A stretch of 64,000 nucleotides of DNA, taken from contig CAYLZN010000002.1 in NCBI GenBank assembly GCA_964387935.1, positions 1 to 64,000 of the forward strand, in the 5' to 3' direction. Positions 58,733-64,000 of the stretch are shown here, in pieces. The notes beneath the pieces are model-generated. The model saw only the letters and a program-made list of their open reading frames with translations. It was not told where the DNA came from and made no database searches. Numbering within the stretch: the first letter of the stretch is position 1; each line of letters opens with the position of its first letter. The position numbers were made by a program, and so were the translations under genes. This DNA comes from CAYLZN01 sp964387935 (GTDB taxonomy: Bacteria > Acidobacteriota > Vicinamibacteria > Vicinamibacterales > JAFNAJ01).

Positions 58733-60595
58733 ATGAAGACCAGGCGCCTGACCATGGGGCAGGCCATCGTCGAGTTCCTGGTGCAGCAGTACGTCGTGCG
58801 CGACGGCGCCGAGCGACGCTTCTTCGCAGGCGTGCTGGGCATCTTCGGTCACGGCAACGTCGCCGGCCTCGGCGAGGGCCTGCTCGCCACACGCGATCGC
58901 CTGCGCTACGTCCTGGTGCGCAACGAGCAGGCGATGGTGCACACGGCGGCCGCGTACGCGAAGCGCCTGAACCGGCTCGGGGCGTGGGTGTGCACGACCT
59001 CGATTGGCCCCGGCGCGACCAACATGACCACCGGTGCGGCGACCGCCACGGTCAACCGCCTCCCTGTCCTGTTGCTTCCCGGCGACATCTTCGCCAACCG
59101 GCGGCCCGGCACCGTGCTCCAGCAGCTCGAGTCGTGTTCGTCGCAGGACGTCTCGGTCAACGACTGCCTCCGACCCGTCTCCCGGTACTGGGATCGGATC
59201 AACCGGCCGGATCAGCTCGTCGTCGCTCTGGTCGAGGCGATGCGGGTGCTCACCTCGCCTGCCGAGACCGGGGCGGTTACGCTGGCGCTGCCGCAGGACG
59301 TGCAGGCCGAGGCGTTCGACTACCCGGCCGAGCTGTTCGAGAAGCGCGTCTGGACGGTCGCGCGCGTGCGCCCGGACACCGGGCTGCTGGCGGAAGCCGC
59401 GGCGGTCATCGGGCGGGCGCGCCAGCCGCTCGTCATCGCAGGCGGGGGGGTCCTCTATAGCGGCGCCACGGCGACGCTCGCGCAGTTTGCGGGCGCCACG
59501 GGCATTGCCGTCTCGGAGACCCAGGCCGGCAAGGGATGCCTCCCGTGGGATCACCCGCAGAACATCGGGGCCATCGGTGCGACCGGCGGACTGGCCGCCA
59601 ACCGGATCGCGCGCGACGCCGACGTCATCCTCGCCATCGGCACGCGGCTCAGCGATTTCACGACCGCGTCCCGCACGGCCTTCCAGAATCCCGCGCTGCG
59701 GATCGTGTCCATCAACGTGACCGAACTCGACGCGTACAAGGCGGGCGCGTTGCCGCTCGTCGGCGATGCGCGCGCCACGCTCGAGGAGCTGCGCCAACAT
59801 CTCGGGGGCTACCGGGCTCCCGCTGAATACTGCGACCAGGTCGCCGTCCTGCGGAGGGAATGGGACGCGGAGGTCGATCGCATCGTGGCGCCGCGCGGAG
59901 GACCGGTCCTCGCGCAGCAGGAGGTGCTCGGCCTCCTGAACCGCGTCCTCGACCCCGGCGATGTCGTCGTGTGTGCCGCGGGCAGTCTGCCGGGAGACCT
60001 TCACCGCTACTGGCGGACGCGCCAGCCGAACGCGTATCACCTCGAGTACGGGTACTCGTGCATGGGCTACGAGATCGCCGGCGGGCTCGGCGTGAAGCTG
60101 GCAGACCCCGACAACGACGTGTACGTGCTGGTCGGTGACGGGTCGTACCTGATGATGGCGCAGGAGATCGTCACGGCCGTGCAGGAGGGCATCCGGCTCA
60201 CGATCGTCCTCTTCGACAACCGCGGATTCGGGAGCATCGGCGGACTGTCGGGGGCCGTGGGCTGCGGCGGCTTCGGCACCGAGTACCGGCGCCGTGGGCC
60301 GTCCGGCCTGCTCGACGGCGAGGCGATCGACGTCGATTTCGCCACCAACGCGGCGTCGCTCGGCGCGACGAGCGTCGTGGCCAGCACCGCGGAGGCGCTG
60401 CACCAGGCACTGGACGCGGCGCGTGCCGCAGGCGGCGTCAACGTCATCGTGGTGCCGGTGGATCGCGAGGCGCGGTCGCCGGGTTACGAGACGTGGTGGG
60501 ACGTCGCCGTCGCCGAGGTGTCGAGCCGTCCAGAAGTGCAGCGCGCCAGAGCGGAGTACGACGTCGCGCGGAAGCGATTCCGCTATTTGATCTGA
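58733..60595 (+). CDS. iolD: Trihydroxycyclohexane-1,2-dione hydrolase (ThDP enzyme)
   Basis: Protein of 620 residues. Shine-Dalgarno GGAGGG precedes ATG at 58733. It is a full-length ThDP-dependent enzyme: catalytic Glu E65 (VRNEQAMVHTAAAYAKRLNR), TTSIGPGATNMTTGAATATV, the ThDP/Mg motif VGDGSYLM (D469) to LFDNRGFGSIGG, and GYSCMGYEIAGGLGVKLA. ThDP enzymes of this type with iolB and iolE are IolD, which cleaves the ring. No lesions. It completes three consecutive steps of the inositol pathway in this block. Confidence 0.92.
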   Translation: MKTRRLTMGQAIVEFLVQQYVVRDGAERRFFAGVLGIFGHGNVAGLGEGLLATRDRLRYVLVRNEQAMVHTAAAYAKRLNRLGAWVCTTSIGPGATNMTTGAATATVNRLPVLLLPGDIFANRRPGTVLQQLESCSSQDVSVNDCLRPVSRYWDRINRPDQLVVALVEAMRVLTSPAETGAVTLALPQDVQAEAFDYPAELFEKRVWTVARVRPDTGLLAEAAAVIGRARQPLVIAGGGVLYSGATATLAQFAGATGIAVSETQAGKGCLPWDHPQNIGAIGATGGLAANRIARDADVILAIGTRLSDFTTASRTAFQNPALRIVSINVTELDAYKAGALPLVGDARATLEELRQHLGGYRAPAEYCDQVAVLRREWDAEVDRIVAPRGGPVLAQQEVLGLLNRVLDPGDVVVCAAGSLPGDLHRYWRTRQPNAYHLEYGYSCMGYEIAGGLGVKLADPDNDVYVLVGDGSYLMMAQEIVTAVQEGIRLTIVLFDNRGFGSIGGLSGAVGCGGFGTEYRRRGPSGLLDGEAIDVDFATNAASLGATSVVASTAEALHQALDAARAAGGVNVIVVPVDREARSPGYETWWDVAVAEVSSRPEVQRARAEYDVARKRFRYLI

Positions 60596-60608
60596 ACGCG
60601 GGCCTGGT

Positions 60609-61487
60609 TCAGGGGACGGCCTCGACCAGGCGCCCGAGCCAGGCCTCGACCATCGCGGTGAAGCGCTCGGGCACTTCGAGCTGGGGCACGTGTCCGACGC
60701 CCTCGAGAACCTCCAGATCCCAGCCGTGCCGGGTGGCGGCGGCGCGAGCCATGCCGAGCGGCGCCAGGCGGTCTCGATCGCCGTGGATGACGAGGGTCGG
60801 CGCGGCGACGTGGCCGGCGATCCGGCGCAGGTGTCCTGGCCTCGCCAGCAGGTACATGACCGACCGGGCCGCGGCCACGAAGGCGTCGTGCGACCAGGGC
60901 ATCGCGCGGCGATCGCGCTCGAGTGCGACGTGCGCGTCCACCAGGCCGGGATCGAGGCGCTCGGGGCGCGCGCAGCACAGGCGCAGGATGTCGCGCACCA
61001 GCCGGTCGGGCCCCATCCGGGCCACCCGGGCCCGCGTGAGTCGATACCCGAGCCACGGCACGAGGTACAGCGTGAACAGGGCGGCCACGCGTGGATCCGG
61101 CCGGACGCCCAGGGTGGGAGCGTGCACGGCGTCCACGAGCACGAGCGCGCGCACGCGCTGCGGTCCCGCGGCGGCCACCATCAGGGCGAGGAGTCCACCC
61201 ATCGAGTTGCCGACGAGCGTGACCTTGGCGCCGAGCACGGCGTCGATGAAGCGCGAGATCAGGGCGGCATTGGCGGCAAGCGTCGCCCGCCGCGGACCGA
61301 GCGGCGTGCGGCCGAACCCCGCAAGATCCAGCGCGACGACGCGGTGGCGTTGGGCGAGGCCAGGACCGACGGCGGCCCAGTTCAGATGCGAGCCGCCCAG
61401 CCCGTGGACCAGCAGCATCGGAGAGCCGTTGCCGCCGTAGTCCACGTAGTGCACGGGCCCCGCGAGGTCGACCGTGCGAGATTCCAT
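60609..61487 (-). CDS. Alpha/beta hydrolase
   Basis: Protein of 292 residues from the ATG at 61487. Triad and fold: MLLVHGLGGSHLNW (oxyanion), S95 in LVGNSMGGLL, IHGDRDRLAP (Asp), GVGHVPQLEVPE (His). It belongs to the abH_1 group of small-molecule esterases, lipases or epoxide-hydrolase-like enzymes; substrate unknown. It is convergent with iolD, 13 bases apart. Confidence 0.8.
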   Translation of the reverse strand: MESRTVDLAGPVHYVDYGGNGSPMLLVHGLGGSHLNWAAVGPGLAQRHRVVALDLAGFGRTPLGPRRATLAANAALISRFIDAVLGAKVTLVGNSMGGLLALMVAAAGPQRVRALVLVDAVHAPTLGVRPDPRVAALFTLYLVPWLGYRLTRARVARMGPDRLVRDILRLCCARPERLDPGLVDAHVALERDRRAMPWSHDAFVAAARSVMYLLARPGHLRRIAGHVAAPTLVIHGDRDRLAPLGMARAAATRHGWDLEVLEGVGHVPQLEVPERFTAMVEAWLGRLVEAVP

Positions 61488-61499
61488 GGGCTCCCCGAT

Positions 61500-61752
61500 G
61501 TCGTCCTGACCTACTTCAAGGTCCTGCCCGGCCAGGGCGAAGCGTACCAGGCCTTCGTGACGACCACCAGCAAGAAGTTCTACCAGGAACTGTTCGCCAC
61601 GACCCCGAACCTGGTGCACTGGAGCACCGCGCGGGTCATGTCCCTACGTCAGCAACGGTCTCGAGTACAGCACGTCGGAGCGGCGGACGATCAGCCAGGT
61701 GGTCGCGCTGGTCGAGCGTGCCGCCTCGACGAGGACCTCGCAGGATCAGTAA
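61500..61752 (+). pseudogene. Degraded ORF of unknown function
   Basis: One frame reads VLTYFKVLPGQGEAYQAFVT, TTSKKFYQELFAT and NLVHWSTARVMS, then after a shift near 61640 another reads YVSNGLEYSTSERRTISQVV ALVERAA and stops at 61750. Both halves look like genuine coding sequence, with aromatic and charged spacing typical of proteins. No start codon is visible before the junction with the hydrolase gene. I do not recognise a family; it resembles small hypothetical secreted proteins. Confidence 0.45.
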
Positions 61753-61806
61753 GTCGGGGAGGGCGGGGTCGCGCGCGGCGACGCGCTCGACCCCGCGCCC
61801 CTCGTC

Positions 61807-62877
61807 TCACCCGATCACGTCTCGGTACAACCGGTACACGTTCCCGCCCATCACGCGCTCGACATCCCGGGCGGTCAACCCCCGCGAGACCAGGCCGTCC
61901 CACACCACCTCCATCCGCCGCGGGCCGTTCAGCGCATCGATGAAGTAGGGCAGGTCGGTGTCCTGGACCTGGCTGCCTTCCTCCTTCTTCAGTTCGGCGA
62001 CGTACTCCGGCGTCAACGCGATCACCCGGTGGTCGCGGTCGCTGCCGATGCCCACGTGCTCGATGCCCGCCACCTTGATGGCGTGCAGGAGGTGGTCGAA
62101 GTAGGCGTGCAGGTTGTCGGCCTTCTTCGTCGTGAGGAAGGGCCGCATCTGGCACAGGCCGACCACGCCGCCTTTGTCTGCGAGCGTCCGCAGGATGTCG
62201 TCCGGCGTGTTGCGCTTGTGGGGGTGCACGGCCATGCAGGCAGTGTGGGAGATGATGACCGGGGCCTTCGACGTCACCAGTGCCTCGCGCATCGTCTGCG
62301 CGTTCGCATGGGAGAGGTCGATCAGCATGCGTCGATCGTTCATGGCGGCGATGAGATCGCGCCCGAACGAGGTCAGTCCGCCCTGCTCCCAGCAGCCGAC
62401 GCCCACCAGGTTCGCGGTGTTGTAGGTGAGCTGGCAGGAGCGCAGGCCGAGGCGGTGGAACAGGTCGAGCCGCTTGAGGTCGCGGCCGAACTGCACGGTG
62501 TTCTGGTAGAGGTAGAAGACCGCCAGCCTGCCGTTGCGCTTCGCGCGATCGATGTCGGCCACCGATGTTGCCTTGACGTAGAACTCCTGGTGCGCCGAGA
62601 GGAACGCGTCGTGCTGCAGCAGCGAGTCGAGGGCCAGCTCGAGCGCTTCGGCGCCCTCCGGCTTGGGGTCGCAGAGCGTGACCGTGATGGCGTCGAGGCC
62701 GCTTGCGAGCATGTCGCGCACGAGCGCCGGCTCGTAGTTCTCGCGCAGCTCGCCCATGGCATCGATGATCAGGGCGTCACGGGGCGGCGTGTGGACGGAC
62801 TGCGCCACGGCCGGGGCCGCGAAGGCGGCCGCTGCGAGGGCGCGGACGAATTCCCGGCGAGGCAGGGTCGAGGTCAC
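61807..62877 (-). CDS. Tat-exported M19-like dipeptidase/amidohydrolase
   Basis: Protein of 356 residues from a GTG at 62877 with AGGAGG upstream. A twin-arginine signal (LPRREFVRALAAAAFAAPAV) indicates folded export. The barrel shows M19 blocks: FYLYQNTVQFG, LRSCQLTYNTANLVGVGCWE, MLIDLSHANAQTM (His), VIISHTACMAVHPHKRN (His) and EHVGIGSDRDH. The first metal pair, normally HxD near the start of the mature domain, reads DAM (LIIDAMGEL), and the bridging Glu region has Gln. It may be an altered or inactive peptidase, or a subgroup with a different centre. Confidence 0.78.
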   Translation of the reverse strand: MTSTLPRREFVRALAAAAFAAPAVAQSVHTPPRDALIIDAMGELRENYEPALVRDMLASGLDAITVTLCDPKPEGAEALELALDSLLQHDAFLSAHQEFYVKATSVADIDRAKRNGRLAVFYLYQNTVQFGRDLKRLDLFHRLGLRSCQLTYNTANLVGVGCWEQGGLTSFGRDLIAAMNDRRMLIDLSHANAQTMREALVTSKAPVIISHTACMAVHPHKRNTPDDILRTLADKGGVVGLCQMRPFLTTKKADNLHAYFDHLLHAIKVAGIEHVGIGSDRDHRVIALTPEYVAELKKEEGSQVQDTDLPYFIDALNGPRRMEVVWDGLVSRGLTARDVERVMGGNVYRLYRDVIG

Positions 62878-62967
62878 AGGCAGGTCCTCCTGAGGGAAAA
62901 GCGACGCTAGCCTACCACCGCGCGGTCTGTGGCCGCCGACCGCGCACGTCGCTCGGTCAACCGCATC

Positions 62968-63008
62968 GTCTAGAAGTGTTTGAGAATAAAACTTAGACTG
63001 TCTAGAAT
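62968..63008 (+). promoter_or_regulatory. Promoter and operator of the terminal TA pair
   Basis: TTGAGA (62980-62985), 17 bases, TAGAAT (63003-63008). The predicted start near 63015 leaves about five bases before ATG 63020. GTCTAGAA occurs at 62968-62975 and 63000-63007, 32 bases apart (three turns), and TAGAC-T-GTCTA is a palindrome overlapping the -10 (62994-63004). The segment is markedly AT-rich against its surroundings. Confidence 0.65.
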
Positions 63009-63019
63009 TAACGTCAACA

Positions 63020-63517
63020 ATGTTCGATCTTGTGAATGCCCAGCGCCGAGCGGCGACGCACCTGAGCCGCCCCGTCGGCCGGGGGCGGCGTTCTGACGCC
63101 GGCCGCTCCAGGCTCCCGGCGCCAGTCCTGGCTGAGCTCCGTGCCTTCGCTATGGGAATGGACCGCCCGTCCATGGCAGTCGTCCAACGCAGCATCGCGA
63201 GCCTGTGCGCCAGGGAGGGGATCCGGCCGCCGAGCCGCGCGAGCCTGTACGCGGCATTCGATTCGATGGACGGTCACAGCTACGAGATCTCGACGCTCCC
63301 TTCGACGGTCGTCGAATGCCTTTACAACCTCCCGCGCCAGGGGCCCGTGCCTGGGCCGCAACTGGCGTTCTACTGTCTGAATTACGGCGGCCTGGCGGCG
63401 ATGAGCTTCGCGGCCGGCTTGGCGTGGCTGGATCTCCACCAGGCGCGACGGCTGCGCGGCTGGCGGCCGCGCAGCCGCGGGCTTCTCACGGCGGTGCTGC
63501 GCGCGCGCGGACGATGA
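63020..63517 (+). CDS. Conserved partner of a nucleotidyltransferase, putative antitoxin
   Basis: Protein of 165 residues with no named domain that I can assign. The N-terminal part is basic, then MDRPSMAVVQRSIASLCARE and PSRASLYAAFDSMDGHSYEI, then LPSTVVECLYNL. The C-terminal block is FYCLNYGGLAAMSFAAGLAW and LDLHQARRLRGWRPRSRGLL. It resembles proteins I associate with TA loci next to AbiEii-type transferases. Its TGA overlaps the ATG of the transferase (ATGATG junction), so the two are translationally coupled. Confidence 0.65.
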   Translation: MFDLVNAQRRAATHLSRPVGRGRRSDAGRSRLPAPVLAELRAFAMGMDRPSMAVVQRSIASLCAREGIRPPSRASLYAAFDSMDGHSYEISTLPSTVVECLYNLPRQGPVPGPQLAFYCLNYGGLAAMSFAAGLAWLDLHQARRLRGWRPRSRGLLTAVLRARGR

Positions 63518-64000
63518 TGGCTGCACCGTACCGCCCACAACAGGTCATGCCGCAGAACCTCGCGTCAGCGGTCGAGCCCATTCCCTACTGGTTCGTGATC
63601 GGCGGGCAGGCCGTGCGCTGTTTCGCGCCGTACCGACCGAGCCGCGACGTGGACTTCGGCATCGACTCTCCAGCCAACCTGCACGACCTGCTCGACCAGC
63701 TCGCCAGGGCCGGTGAGGTCGAGATCCTGGAGCGCGGCGGCGACACGGTGCACCTGCGCTGGAACGGCATCAAGGTCTCGGCCTTCGTGGTCCCGTTCCT
63801 CGTGCCCTTTGTCGAGGACCGCCACCTGGACGTCACCGGCCTGCTCGCCACGAAGCTACACGCGATTCTTGATCGAGGCCTGCGCCGGGACTTCTTCGAC
63901 CTCTACGTCCTGCTCCAGCAGCACGCCCTGGGTATCGCGGCCGTGCTGACCGCGATTCGCACGGTGTACGGGGGCCAGATCAACGATGCGCTGATGTTGC
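63514..64000 (+). CDS. AbiEii-like nucleotidyltransferase, cut by the window end
   Basis: At least 162 residues, open to the end of the window. YWFVIGGQAVRCFAPYRPSR then DVDFGIDSP is the nucleotidyltransferase GG and DxD motif. FVEDRHLDVTGLLATKLHAI then DRGLRRDFFDLYVLLQQHAL is typical of AbiEii/DUF1814 proteins, toxins of type IV TA systems that transfer nucleotides. Start at 63514 overlaps the upstream stop. The missing C-terminus lies outside. Confidence 0.8.
   Translation, partial: MMAAPYRPQQVMPQNLASAVEPIPYWFVIGGQAVRCFAPYRPSRDVDFGIDSPANLHDLLDQLARAGEVEILERGGDTVHLRWNGIKVSAFVVPFLVPFVEDRHLDVTGLLATKLHAILDRGLRRDFFDLYVLLQQHALGIAAVLTAIRTVYGGQINDALML

Noticed and set aside
58574..60403. 609-codon minus-strand open frame
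   Set aside because: Antisense of iolD, which is fully supported by ThDP motifs.
1..64000. CRISPR arrays, rRNA and tRNA genes
   Set aside because: No regularly spaced repeats, rRNA-like stretches or cloverleaf candidates were seen on reading the intergenic regions.

Overview
The window is GC-rich, densely coded bacterial DNA. It carries eukaryote-like Ser/Thr kinases fused to TolB/WD40-type propellers or TPRs, an ECF sigma factor in tandem with a kinase, an Oar-like TonB-dependent receptor, a PEP-CTERM protein and many toxin-antitoxin (TA) modules. This mix is typical of Acidobacteriota of the Vicinamibacteria type; the assignment is inferred from gene content only. A 10-N run at 28967-28976 shows that this is a draft scaffold, so some frameshifts could be assembly errors.

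Left part (1-26 kb) is an accessory landscape of kinases and TA modules. It holds three intact kinases (2117-5044, 10985-13762, 22013-24706), one heavily damaged kinase (7885-10261) and three short kinase remnants (1994-2062, 10866-10910, 21270-21322). TA or nucleotidyltransferase modules lie at 75-733, 848-1873 (with a deletion-riddled second copy at 10334-10726), 21338-21993, 24919-25343 and 26160-26851. Small hairpin or REP-like elements sit inside the decayed kinase. Between them are an ECF sigma factor, a collagen-like protein, a PEP-CTERM protein, a methyltransferase, a membrane-anchored lipase-like hydrolase, a secreted CHAP-like protein and a GH127 beta-L-arabinofuranosidase.

The middle (26-47 kb) is metabolic. 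A WS/DGAT acyltransferase lies next to a small helical protein. An Fbp/Afu-type ABC importer is translationally coupled to an inositol-monophosphatase-family phosphatase. A NagB-like sugar-phosphate enzyme is divergent from a tight plus-strand operon: a GH63-like hydrolase, an RbsB-type binding protein, an IolG-like dehydrogenase, a binding-protein/permease fusion, a MalG-like permease and a GH38 alpha-mannosidase. A VapC TA module and a secreted protein of unknown function separate this operon from a MalK-like ATPase.

The right part (47-64 kb) holds the TonB-dependent receptor, a second Gfo/Idh/MocA oxidoreductase, a transaldolase-family protein, an O-methyltransferase, and an inositol catabolic block. 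In that block iolE is in an operon with an rbsABC-type transporter, and iolB-iolD is divergent. After a hydrolase, a decayed ORF and a Tat-exported M19-like peptidase, the window ends in another nucleotidyltransferase TA pair cut by the boundary. The binding proteins at 35936 and 53340 are close paralogues, tying the mannosidase operon to the inositol operon. Together they suggest one catabolic island for inositol and glycosylated or phosphorylated inositol; this is an inference. iolC, iolJ and iolA are not in the window.
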